Positions 37,148-46,000 of a stretch of DNA of 64,000 bases are shown piece by piece. The notes below the pieces were generated by a model. That model was not told where the DNA came from. It was given only the letters and a program-made list of their open reading frames with translations, and did not search any database. Position 1 is the stretch's first letter. Each line of letters begins with the position of its first letter. Position numbers and translations under genes: made by a program. This DNA is from Arthrobacter sp. FW305-BF8. Its GTDB lineage: Bacteria; Actinomycetota; Actinomycetes; Actinomycetales; Micrococcaceae. The stretch spans positions 1,550,001-1,614,000 of the forward strand of contig NZ_CP084561.1 in assembly GCF_021789315.1 (NCBI RefSeq). The letters run 5' to 3'.

Positions 37148-38782
37148 TTAGAGGGCAGCGCACTGGCCGTTGGTGGCCACGAGGTCGCGGATGGCTTGCT
37201 CGTTGCCCTCGCGCTTGAACTGGTTCAGCATCTGCTCCGTGATCGGTTCCCCCTCAGGGGTGGTGGTCACCGGGGTGAAGTCCGACGACGAGGGTGACGG
37301 TGAGGGGGTGGTGGCCGGAAGGCCCGCCGCGGAGAGCCCGCTGCCCGGCACGGAACTCGGCTGCAGAACAGCGTCCTGGAGCCCGGAGTCCGCCGCTGCG
37401 GCAGGCGACGATTCGGAGCTGGCGGAAGCGAGCAGCTTCCTGACGCGGTCATGGATCTGCCCGAAGTCAGGCACCGTGGAGAAGGACGCGTCGAAGTCCG
37501 GAGGCCCGATGGTAAGCCTCTTGACGTCCGTGCCCTTGGCCTTCATGGCCAGATCCACAAAGCTGCCGAGCTGGCTGGAGGAGATGTTGGAATCAACCAC
37601 CTTGGTGCCGGCGTTGGCGATGTCCTCGAACTTTGCCAGCAGGGTGGCGGGGTCCAGCTGTTTCAGCATGGCCTGCTGAACGCACTGCTGCCGCGCGATC
37701 CGGGCGTAATCGTCCACGAACTCTCGGGACCGGCCGTACCAGAGGGCGTGATATCCGTCCAGCTTCTGGTCGCCGGCCGGAATCCAGCCGTCGGGCATGC
37801 CGTGGATGCCGTTGGCCTCATCGACCATCGGCCCGCTGATGGGCACCCAGCCGCCGGCCTTGATCCTGATGCCGCCCATCGCATCGATAAGCTTCGCGAA
37901 GCCGTCCATGTCCACCAGCACATAGGCCTGCACCGTGATGCCGAGAGTGCCGGACACCGCTTCCAGCGTTGCCTGCGCTCCGGGGTCGGCAACGCCAGGG
38001 TAGAGGTCCTTGTGTTCGTTCGTGACCTCGGTGTTGATGGCGTTGATGAGGCATTCGTCGCCACAGTTGTAGCCCTCGGGATAGATCTGCCGCATGGGCG
38101 AACCCTCGCTGAACTGAGCGTTCTGCAGGTTTCGCGGCACCGAGATGATGGCGGTCTGGCCGGACTTGGCATCGACGCTGAGCACGGACAGGCTGTCCGG
38201 GCGGCGTCCGGTGCGGTCGGCACCCGCGTCGCCGCCCATCATCAGGAAGTTGTAGCGGCCGTCGACGGGGTCAATGGCCGGTCCGGCGTTGAAGATGCTG
38301 CCGATCGCATTCCGGCTGACATTGAGCAGGTAGGCGGCGTAGCCCAGCGATCCGCTGCTCACCACCATGGCCAGAACAAGCGCAATTACGACGGCGGGCC
38401 TCATCCGGGCGGGCAGCAGCACCGGCCGGATGAGCCGCAGGGTGTTCACGAACAGCACCAGCCAGCCCACCGCCAGCGCGGCAAGGACCAGGACTATGAG
38501 CAGCGAGGCCGCCGGATTGGTGATGATGTTGATCAGCAGGGTCCGGTTGGTGAACAGCAGTACCAGGGCAATGACCGCGAGCAGCCAGGCGCCCAGCGTC
38601 ACGCGCAGGGCGATCCGGCCGATCTTGCGGTCCCCGGCCACGATCTGCGCGCTGCCGGGCACCAGCAGCGTGAGCAGGATCAGCAGGAACGCGCGCTTGG
38701 TCCGCACAGGTTCTGCGGCACTCGACGGGTAACGGACGGGATCCGTCAGGAGGCCCTGGGACGGCAGTTCGTTATTGGACAT
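37148..38782 (-). CDS. LytR-CpsA-Psr (LCP) family cell-wall ligase
   Basis: Membrane phosphotransferase of 544 residues that attaches wall polymers to peptidoglycan. The N-terminal third has about four transmembrane helices (AFLLILLTLLVPGSAQIVAG, LLAVIALVLLF, AASLLIVLVLAALAV, AVVIALVLAMVVSS). The LCP domain follows: GRYNFLMMGGDAG, TGRRPDSLSVLSVDAKSG with the catalytic Asp/Arg, VPRNLQ, and LWYGRSREFVDDYARIARQQ near residue 370. A Ser/Pro/Thr-rich linker near residue 490 precedes a short C-terminal segment. Several helices rather than one are a feature of actinobacterial members. It is 9 bp downstream of purE. Confidence 0.93.
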   Translation of the reverse strand: MSNNELPSQGLLTDPVRYPSSAAEPVRTKRAFLLILLTLLVPGSAQIVAGDRKIGRIALRVTLGAWLLAVIALVLLFTNRTLLINIITNPAASLLIVLVLAALAVGWLVLFVNTLRLIRPVLLPARMRPAVVIALVLAMVVSSGSLGYAAYLLNVSRNAIGSIFNAGPAIDPVDGRYNFLMMGGDAGADRTGRRPDSLSVLSVDAKSGQTAIISVPRNLQNAQFSEGSPMRQIYPEGYNCGDECLINAINTEVTNEHKDLYPGVADPGAQATLEAVSGTLGITVQAYVLVDMDGFAKLIDAMGGIRIKAGGWVPISGPMVDEANGIHGMPDGWIPAGDQKLDGYHALWYGRSREFVDDYARIARQQCVQQAMLKQLDPATLLAKFEDIANAGTKVVDSNISSSQLGSFVDLAMKAKGTDVKRLTIGPPDFDASFSTVPDFGQIHDRVRKLLASASSESSPAAAADSGLQDAVLQPSSVPGSGLSAAGLPATTPSPSPSSSDFTPVTTTPEGEPITEQMLNQFKREGNEQAIRDLVATNGQCAAL

Positions 38783-38791
38783 GGCAGATCC

Positions 38792-39379
38792 CTATCGGCT
38801 GCTCCGGAGAGCCACATTTGCGTCGGAGAAGACTTCGTTGACTTTCTGGCGGAGGTTGGCGCCTTTTCGGCTGGCCACGTCGTTGAGTTCCTGGGCGAAG
38901 TCCAAAAGCTCCGTGCGGAGGCGGGCGGAGAGGTCGTCGGTGCCGGAAGCCAGCATGCGGACCGCGAGCAGGCCCGCGTTCCGGGCCCCGGCGATGGAGA
39001 CCGTGGCCACCGGAACCCCGGCGGGCATTTGCACGATCGAGAGCAGGGAATCCATGCCGTCCAGTGTCTTCAGCGGGACCGGAACGCCGATCACGGGCAG
39101 GGGAGTGACGGAAGCGAGCATGCCGGGAAGGTGCGCGGCACCGCCGGCGCCGGCAATGATCACACGGAGGCCGCGCTCATGGGCCGTCTGCCCGTAGCGG
39201 ATCATCTCCGTGGGCATGCGGTGGGCGGAGACAACATCCGCCTCGAACGGAATGCCGAACTCGGCCAGGGCGTCAGCCGCCGCCTCCATGACGGGCCAGT
39301 CTGAATCCGAGCCCATGACGAGGCCTACGAGGGGAGAGGGGGCGCCGGTTTCCGGTGCTGCATCGGATACGGGGCTCAT
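38792..39379 (-). CDS. purE: 5-(Carboxyamino)imidazole ribonucleotide mutase
   Basis: De novo purine enzyme of 195 residues converting N5-CAIR to CAIR. The class I signature GLVMGSDSDWPVMEAAADAL is near residue 19, followed by VVSAHRMPTEMIRYG with the active-site His and VIIAGAGGAAHLPGMLAS. The C-terminal tail after about residue 165 (QELNDVASRKGANLRQKVNE) is typical of actinobacterial forms. Its ATG overlaps the purK stop (ATGA), so the two sequential enzymes are coupled. Confidence 0.96.
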   Translation of the reverse strand: MSPVSDAAPETGAPSPLVGLVMGSDSDWPVMEAAADALAEFGIPFEADVVSAHRMPTEMIRYGQTAHERGLRVIIAGAGGAAHLPGMLASVTPLPVIGVPVPLKTLDGMDSLLSIVQMPAGVPVATVSIAGARNAGLLAVRMLASGTDDLSARLRTELLDFAQELNDVASRKGANLRQKVNEVFSDANVALRSSR

Positions 39380-40569
39380 GGGGTCTCCTCGGTGGTGCCT
39401 GTTGCCGCGGCCGGCAGTCTGCCGTCACGGATGATGTTTGCCACGGTGGTGGCGCGCTGCCGGAGGGAGTCGACGTCCGCGGCGGACGCGCCCACCAGGT
39501 TCACGTGGCCGATCTTCCGGCCCGGCCGCACGGACTTGCCGTAGCAGTGGACCTTGGCGGCCGGTTCCGCCGCCAGTGCGGTGGGGAACGCGGAGAAGAG
39601 GTCCTGGTTGTCGCCGCCCAGGAAGTTCTTCATCACGGCAACCTGACCCAGGACGTCGGTCGCACCGAGCGGCAGGTTCAGGACAGCCCGCAGGTGCTGT
39701 TCGAACTGGCTGGTGACGGAGCCGTCCTGTGTCCAGTGTCCGGTGTTGTGGGGGCGCATCGCCAATTCGTTGATCAGGAATCCGGCGCCGGTGCCCGGCG
39801 TCTCGAACATCTCTACGGCCATGACGCCAGTGACGCCGAGTTCATTGGCGATCCGGAGGGCAGCCTCTTCGGCGGCGGCAGCCACCTCAACGGAAATGTT
39901 CTGTGCCGGTGCGATTACTTCGTCGCAGACGCCGTCCACCTGGATGGTGTGGACCACGGGCCAGGCACGGGACGCCCCGTCGGGGGTGCGGGCCACGAGC
40001 GCAGAGAGCTCGCGGCTGAACTCCACCTTGGCCTCGGCGAGGAGCGGGCTCATGGCCTCGAACCAGTCGGCGGTTTCCGCGGCTTCCTCCGGGGAGCCGA
40101 CGATGCGCACGCCCTTTCCGTCGTAGCCGCCGCGCGGGGTCTTGAGCACCACGGGCCAGCCGATCCGGTCCCCGAAGCTGACCAGGCCGGCGACGTCGTC
40201 CACTGCGGCCCACTCGGGGTTGGGCAGTTCGAGGCGGTCGATGGCCGCGCGCATGACCAGCTTGTCCTGGGCGTTGACCAGCGCGTCCGGGCCGGGCTGG
40301 ACGTTCACTCCGGCTTCGATCAGGGCATAGAGGTGATCGCCCGGAACGTGTTCGTGGTCAAAGGTCATCACGTCCAGGCCCTTGGAGAACTCCATCAGGG
40401 CCGCGAGGTCCTTGTAGTCGCCCACGGGGGCATTGGGGACAGCGGAGACCGCGGATACGTCTTCGCCCTCAGCCAAAACACGGAGTTCAAAGCCCAGGGC
40501 AGTGGCGGCAGGGGCCATCATGCGCGCAAGCTGGCCGCCGCCAACCACGCCGATTACTGGAAAAGTCAC
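39376..40569 (-). CDS. purK: 5-(Carboxyamino)imidazole ribonucleotide synthase
   Basis: ATP-grasp enzyme of 397 residues making N5-CAIR from AIR, ATP and bicarbonate. The N-terminal IGVVGGGQLARMMAPAATAL is the hallmark dinucleotide-like loop. ATP-grasp elements include VVLKTPRGGYDGKGVRIVGS near residue 140, VEMFETPGTGAGFLINELAMRPHNTGHWT with metal ligands (FLINELAMRPHNTGHW), and TSQFEQHLRAVLNLPLG. The immediately following purE uses its product. Upstream the strand changes to gtrA with a 195-bp gap. Confidence 0.96.
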   Translation of the reverse strand: MTFPVIGVVGGGQLARMMAPAATALGFELRVLAEGEDVSAVSAVPNAPVGDYKDLAALMEFSKGLDVMTFDHEHVPGDHLYALIEAGVNVQPGPDALVNAQDKLVMRAAIDRLELPNPEWAAVDDVAGLVSFGDRIGWPVVLKTPRGGYDGKGVRIVGSPEEAAETADWFEAMSPLLAEAKVEFSRELSALVARTPDGASRAWPVVHTIQVDGVCDEVIAPAQNISVEVAAAAEEAALRIANELGVTGVMAVEMFETPGTGAGFLINELAMRPHNTGHWTQDGSVTSQFEQHLRAVLNLPLGATDVLGQVAVMKNFLGGDNQDLFSAFPTALAAEPAAKVHCYGKSVRPGRKIGHVNLVGASAADVDSLRQRATTVANIIRDGRLPAAATGTTEETP

Positions 40570-40764
40570 ATCTTCCAGCCTACAGAAAAGGAGCGCGGTT
40601 GCCGTCTTTCATGGCTGTGAAGGTCCCGGAGTCGCCCGATTTTGGTGGCGCAGCTGCTGATAGGACCGTCCAGCGCGGGGCGCTTTGAGGTTACTCCCGG
40701 CAAACGGCGCTAAAATGGGAGCTTGGCCCATCGGCCCCCACTATTCAGACGGCCACGGAGGGTC

Positions 40765-41331
40765 ATGATTAACACACTTGCAGAGCGCATCCGGGGACTC
40801 GCCTCGCTTTTCTGGCGCGAGGTGGCGAAGTTCGGTGCCGTGGGCGGTGTGGCGTTTGTCATTGACAACGGCCTGACTTACTACCTGATGCACGGGCCCA
40901 TGACGGACAGCGAGGCCAAGGCCCGTTTTGTGGGTGCCACCGTCGCCACCGTGTTTTCCTGGATCGCCAACCGTCTCTGGACGTTCCGGCACCGCCGCCA
41001 GGCCAACGTCCTGCGTGAATTCCTGATGTTCATCCTCATCAATGGCATCGGCATCGGCATCTCCACCGGGTTCACGGCCCTGGCGAAGTACTCGCTGGGC
41101 GTCACGGACAAGAACATGCTCTTCGCCGCGGGCGTGGTGGGCATTCTGGTCGCCACGGTGGTCCGCTTCTTTGCCTACCGGTTCCTCGTGTTCAACCAGG
41201 AACTGGACCAGGAGCCGGAGTTCTCGCACGACCACGAGATCATCGAGGTCCACCACCACTCCGCCCAGCCGGCGGAGCGCGTCATGGAACCGGGCGTGGA
41301 CGAACCCGAGCGGCCCGTCCGGCCAAGCTAG
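40765..41331 (+). CDS. GtrA-family membrane protein
   Basis: Four-helix protein of 188 residues, a probable flippase or partner for polyprenyl-linked sugars. The first helix region FGAVGGVAFVIDNGLTYYLM and the second ATVATVFSWIANRLWTFRHRR match the GtrA pattern (the NRxWTF motif). Helices 3 and 4 are REFLMFILINGIGIGISTGF and LFAAGVVGILVATVVRFFAYRFLVF. A polar His/Glu-rich tail follows. The start at 40765 has CGGAGGG upstream; a longer ORF from 40723 is less likely. It is divergent from purK, the arrangement also found in mycobacteria (Rv3275c-Rv3277). Confidence 0.9.
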   Translation: MINTLAERIRGLASLFWREVAKFGAVGGVAFVIDNGLTYYLMHGPMTDSEAKARFVGATVATVFSWIANRLWTFRHRRQANVLREFLMFILINGIGIGISTGFTALAKYSLGVTDKNMLFAAGVVGILVATVVRFFAYRFLVFNQELDQEPEFSHDHEIIEVHHHSAQPAERVMEPGVDEPERPVRPS

Positions 41332-41355
41332 TTCCAGCAGCCAGATCCAGCCAGC

Positions 41356-42054
41356 TCAGTCGCCGTGGATCCGCTCGGCAGCCAGAAGCTTGTCCGTCAG
41401 CTCCACGTCGCCGTGGACCAGGACCACCGAGCCGTCGTTCTTCCACGCGCCCAGCGCGTTGGCCAGGGCAGCCTCGAGTCCGTCGGCGGCGCGCACCAGT
41501 AGCCGCGCGCTCGGCTCGTGTCCCGCAGCAAACTCCGCCAGGAGGGCTTCATGCCGGACGGCTGCACCTTCCGAGTTCCGGACCGCGGGAGATACGGGGT
41601 CGGGGTCGTTGTGGGCCATGAACACGTCACCGTGGGACCGGACCTCAGCGGCATAGTCGAGCACTCCGGCAGGCAAGTCGCCGGGCCACCGCATCGCCAG
41701 GGCCGGCAGCGGAACGGCGATGACGGCGTCGAACCCATCCCCGGTGGCGTCCGGTTCGGACGTGGCGAGCAGATCCGCATCACCGGATCCGAGCACCACC
41801 TCCATGCCCAGCTGCCAGGCGGCGAGGGCCCAGATCATGGATTTCCAGTGCGCGGGAAGGTCCAGCCGCAGCCGCATTCCGGGCTCGGCGTCGAGTTCGT
41901 CCTGAAGCAGGTTGCTGGTCTTTGCGACCCAGTTGTCCAGCACGCGCCCGGAGAGTTCCACGCGCTCCGCGTCGGGCCCGTACCAGGTCAAGCGCGGGGA
42001 AGTGGAGTGGCCCGAGCGCAGGGCCGTCATCAGATCAGTGGCCGGGATGTTCAT
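41356..42054 (-). CDS. TIGR03089 family protein
   Basis: Actinobacterial protein of unknown function, 232 residues, resembling a shortened N-terminal piece of AMP-forming acyl-CoA synthetases. Seen here are PRLTWYGPDAERVELSGRVL, NWVAKTSNLLQDELDAEPGM and a long linker. The adenylate-forming TSGTTGxPKG and GRxxD motifs are absent, so it should not catalyse adenylation. The start MNIPATDLMTALRSG is chosen over one 14 codons upstream because it matches the family's opening. It lies between gtrA and whiB on the opposite strand; TIGR03089 genes sit in this same neighbourhood in mycobacteria. Confidence 0.82.
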   Translation of the reverse strand: MNIPATDLMTALRSGHSTSPRLTWYGPDAERVELSGRVLDNWVAKTSNLLQDELDAEPGMRLRLDLPAHWKSMIWALAAWQLGMEVVLGSGDADLLATSEPDATGDGFDAVIAVPLPALAMRWPGDLPAGVLDYAAEVRSHGDVFMAHNDPDPVSPAVRNSEGAAVRHEALLAEFAAGHEPSARLLVRAADGLEAALANALGAWKNDGSVVLVHGDVELTDKLLAAERIHGD

Positions 42055-42283
42055 GGCTTCATCTTGCCACGGCTTCGTACGTGATCTCCGGCACAACAGT
42101 TTGTAACGTCGTTTGCCTTAAGGCTCCGGCTCACGGCACAATTGCCGGAATCGTGCGCGCGCCCAGCGGGATAGTAAGGTTACTGTCAAATTCCGCACGG
42201 GCGCCGGGTGGCATGGGCAAAAAATTCCCGGGCGTGGCGCGCCTGCCGATTGGCCCGGACATTGATTATTATTCCGTCGCGGC

Positions 42284-42312
42284 TTGACTCGCCCTACTTA
42301 CACGCGTGTAAT
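42284..42312 (+). promoter_or_regulatory. Candidate promoter of whiB
   Basis: TTGACT at 42284-42289 and TGTAAT at 42307-42312 are separated by exactly 17 bp. They are 93 bp upstream of the whiB ATG and fit a housekeeping sigma promoter well. The rest of the 350-bp gap from the TIGR03089 start (42055-42283) shows GC-rich imperfect repeats but no gene. Confidence 0.6.
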
Positions 42313-42341
42313 TAGATATCGAAAAGCCGCGGCGAACTCTA

Positions 42342-42363
42342 AGGGACACCACGTTGTGTCCCT
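42342..42363 (+). promoter_or_regulatory. Hairpin in the whiB 5' leader
   Basis: AGGGACAC (42342-42349) pairs with GTGTCCCT (42356-42363) around CACGTT. It lies between the candidate promoter and the ribosome site AGGAGGGG (42392-42399). It may stabilise the leader, or mark a repressor-type operator. Confidence 0.5.
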
Positions 42364-42404
42364 GAACGTCGGGCCGGGGGCCGCACTACTCAGGAGGGGA
42401 CGCC

Positions 42405-42965
42405 ATGGGGCAAGCGGAGCGTATGCATGATGATGCTCTTGTGGCCGGCCAGGCCACAGCAAAGTACAGGTCTCGGGGGGTACCCAGTGACTGGTATGTA
42501 GATCCAGCTGATCCGGACGCCGCAGAGCGGTACAACCTGGACACGTCTGCCTCTTTGCAGGACCAGGCCACAGCTTTCCTGGCCCAGCACGACGCCCTCC
42601 AGAACCAGTCGCTGCTGGCCGGACAGCCGGAGCAGGACGACGACGAACTCGATCCGCCCATGGAGATCCGCAACCCGGCATCCTCCACGCTGGCGCAGCC
42701 GGTGTGGATCGGCTTGCCGCTGGGCCAGGACTTCGACGACGAAGGCGAGCTCGGGTGGCAGACTGATGCTCTGTGCGCCCAGACCGATCCGGAGGCTTTC
42801 TTCCCGGAAAAAGGCGGTTCCACACGGGACGCCAAGAAAGTCTGCGGAGCGTGCAGCGTGCGGTCACAGTGCCTCGAGTATGCCCTGGCCAATGATGAAC
42901 GATTCGGGATTTGGGGTGGCCTCTCCGAGCGTGAGCGCCGACGGCTGAGGAAGCGAGCAGTCTAA
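42405..42965 (+). CDS. WhiB-family iron-sulfur transcription factor (WhiB2/WhmD-like)
   Basis: Product of 186 residues. The C-terminal WhiB domain holds an Fe-S cluster through four Cys: ALCAQTDPEAFFP, then KKVCGACSVRSQC (C-x2-C-x5-C). It ends with the turn GIWGGLSERERR and a basic tail RRLRKRAV for DNA contact. An N-terminal region of about 115 residues, acidic and polar, is longer than in most WhiB proteins; the strong AGGAGGGG in front of ATG 42405 supports this start. WhiB2 proteins control septation and differentiation. The next gene, a very large glycosyltransferase, starts 29 bp after the stop. A WhiB2-type assignment rests on neighbourhood (TIGR03089, DUF3499, metallopeptidase). Confidence 0.9.
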   Translation: MGQAERMHDDALVAGQATAKYRSRGVPSDWYVDPADPDAAERYNLDTSASLQDQATAFLAQHDALQNQSLLAGQPEQDDDELDPPMEIRNPASSTLAQPVWIGLPLGQDFDDEGELGWQTDALCAQTDPEAFFPEKGGSTRDAKKVCGACSVRSQCLEYALANDERFGIWGGLSERERRRLRKRAV

Positions 42966-42983
42966 TTCTTCAGGAAGTACACG

Positions 42984-43017
42984 TCACTGCCGTTGTGGTC
43001 GCCCACAACGGCAGTGA
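42984..43017 (+). promoter_or_regulatory. Perfect hairpin covering the glycosyltransferase start codon
   Basis: TCACTGCCGTTGTGG (42984-42998) is the exact complement of CCACAACGGCAGTGA (43003-43017), leaving a four-base TCGC loop. The GTG start at 42995-42997 is buried in the stem, and a weak CAGGAAG ribosome site (42971-42977) lies just before it. A structure this strong at a start should restrict initiation unless ribosomes coming from whiB open it. Confidence 0.85.
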
Positions 43018-46000
43018 TTATCTGCCCAGGACACTATCAGCGCTGGCCGCACAGACCCGGCCCGCGGACACCGTGATCGGGGTGGACACCGGCTCACAGG
43101 ACAATTCGGCTGCCCACCTGCAGCGCGCCATCGGCGATGCCAATGTCATCACCGTCAATGGCGGCAAGGCAGGGATGGGTGCAGCAGTGCGGGCCGGCCT
43201 CGCCGCCCTGGCTCCATGGAGCCTGAAGGGCACGCGGGACCGGTCCGAGTGGATCTGGCTGCTGCACGACGACGCTGCACCTGCCCCCGAAGCGCTGGCC
43301 GAACTGCTGCATGCAGTGGAGCGCGCCCCGTCCGTTACAGTCGCGGGCTGCAAGCAGTTGGACTGGAACGCCAGGCGGCGCCTGATCGACGTCGGGCTTT
43401 CCACCAGCCGCTGGGCCGAGCGGCTCACGCTCATCGAGGCGGACGAACTGGACCAGGGCCAATACGACGGCCGTTCCGACACCTTCGCGGTCAACTCGGC
43501 CGGCATGCTGGTCCGGCGCGACATCTGGGAGCACCTCAAAGGGTTTGACCCTGCTCTCCCCGGCACGGGCGACGACGTCGACTTCTGCTGGCGGAACCGG
43601 CTGGCCGGCCACCGGGTGGTGGTGGTTCCCAGCGCGAGGATGTTCCATGTGTCCCAGCGGCCGCATGCCCTTGGTACGGCATCGGCGGCGCGACGGGCGC
43701 AGGTGCACCTGCGGCTCAAGCACGCCCCGCTGTGGGCGCTGCCGCTGCACGCCGTCGGCGCCCTGTTCGGGAGCCTGCTTCGGCTGATCTTCAGCATCGC
43801 GGTGAAGGATCCCGGATACGGTTTCTCGCAGCTCCTGGCAACAGCCGCAGCCCTGGCCCGGCCTGCCGCCCTCGCCCGGGGGCGGCGCAACGCTGCCCGC
43901 ACCCGCCGTGTCCGCCGCTCCGTGGTCAAAGCGCTGCAGACCGAAAGGCGCGAAGTGTGGGGCCACCGGCGCTCCCTGATGGAGGCACTGGGCGCAGACG
44001 ACGCCCGTGCCTCCGAGGACAGCAATGATCCGCTGGAGGAACAGCCCAGCGGCGACTCGACGGACGACTTCGCAGCCCTGTCGACGAACGAGCGGGGCTG
44101 GGTGGGCAACGGTGCCGTCGCGGCGGTGATCCTCGCCACCGTGGCGTCCTTCGCCGGCCTTGCCGCGCTTTTCCAGGCCGATGCTGCCGCCGGAGGCGCG
44201 CTCCTGCCCGTCTCTGCCCGGCTGGAGGACATCTGGCACCACGCCTCCACCTGGTGGATCGGACTGGGCGCCGGACTTCCGGGGCACGGCGACCCCTTCG
44301 GCTATGTCCTCTGGATCCTCGGCCTGCTGGGCGGAGGCAACGCGAACGGCGCCGTTATCTGGCTGCTGCTGCTGGCCATGCCGCTCTCCGGCCTGGCTGC
44401 CTGGTTCGCCTCCGGCGCCCTGACCTCCTACCGCCGGTTCCGGCTGGCGGCTGCGCTGGTCTGGGCAGCGGCGCCCGCCCTGCAGGTCGCTGTCAACCAG
44501 GGGCGCGTCGGTGCTCTGCTGGTGCACGTCATGATGCCGCTGCTGGTTCTGGCGCTGCTGCGGGCCACCGGTTCCGCCCTCGGACGCGGCCGGTTCGCCC
44601 CCGTTCCGGCCGGCAGCCTGGCGGACCAGCCGCCGGCCAAGCCCGGAGTCAACGGCACGCCGTCGTGGACGGCAGCCGCAGCCGCCGGGCTGGCACTGGC
44701 GGTCATCACCGCCGCTGCGCCGTCGCTCCTGCTGCCGGCCGCCGTCGTGATCATTGCCCTTAGCCTGCTGCTGGGCAAGCGCGGCCGCACGCTCTGGTGG
44801 GCTCTGCTGCCGAGCGCAGCGCTGTTTGTTCCGTTTGCGCTGTCCACCCTTGACCGGCCCCGTGCCCTGCTGGCCGACCCCGGACTGCCGCTGCCCTTTG
44901 AGGCCGCTGCGGTATGGCAGCAGATCCTGGGCCAGCCGCTCGGCTTCGACCCGGCCGGCGGTCTTTCCGGGCTGGCGCTCTTTTCCGGCGGCTCCGTCCC
45001 CTGGGCTCTGCTGCTGGCCCTCCTGATCGGAGCCCCGCTCCTGGCGCTGGCCGTTGCCGCGCTCTTTGTTCCGCTCCGGATCCACCCGGACCGCCGCGGC
45101 CGTGTGGCCAGGGCCCTCTGGGTCGCGGCGCTGGTGGTGCTGGCCGGCGGATGGCTGGCAGGCCATGTCGCCACCGCCGCGGGCCCACAGGCCCTCGTGG
45201 TGCCGTTCACCGGTCCGGCAGTCTCCGCGGCCGTGTTCGGGCTGCTTGGAGCGGCCATCATCGGCGGCGACGGCCTCCTGGCCCTTGCCGGTTCCCGATC
45301 AGACAACCTGTCCCGGAGCGGGGGAGCGCGGTCCGCCGCCGTGGCCCGCGGTGCCGCGGCGCTGGCGCTGGTGCTCCTGCTCGCCGGACCGCTGGCCGGG
45401 CTGGCGGCCTGGGCGGTGCAGAATGTTGTGCAGCCGGCCGACGCAGCGATGCACGCTGACACCGCAGACCTCGGGGTGCCCAGGCTCGTGGGTCCCACAG
45501 ACCCGCGGATGCTGCCCGCCACCGCTGTGGACCGCGGCGAGGGACCGGAGCAGACCCGGACGCTGCTGATCAGCACCGGCGAGGACGGAACATACAGCGC
45601 CTCCCTTATGCACGGAGGCGGCACCACGCTGGACAGCCTCTCAACCATCGCGGCCGCCCGGGACATCCTGGGCAACCCCGGACACGAGTCGGTCCGCGAT
45701 GACGACGAGGTCACCGCGGCGCTGCGCACCAGCGTGGCCACCCTGGTGGCTGCCCGCGGTGTCGACCCCCGGCCCGAACTGGAGCGTCTCGGCGTCGGAT
45801 TCGTCGTCCTGGGCGCCGCTGACACTGCGGCGCAGCTGACCGCCAGCCGAATGGACGCGGTCCCCGGGCTGACAGCCGTGGGTCCCACGGACTCGGGCTG
45901 GCTCTGGCGCGTGACACCGCTGAATGACGCCGTCCTGCAGCCCGCCGATGTCGCCCACCGTGTACGCATTGTGGACGGCAAGGGAGCCACGATCGGGCTG

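Noticed and set aside
41356..42054. TIGR03089 protein as an active acyl-CoA synthetase
   Set aside because: The adenylate-forming motifs are missing and the length is less than half that of the enzymes.
43094..45166. A 690-codon frame opposite the large glycosyltransferase
   Set aside because: Gln/Gly/Arg-rich shadow of the GT2 gene, with no motifs.
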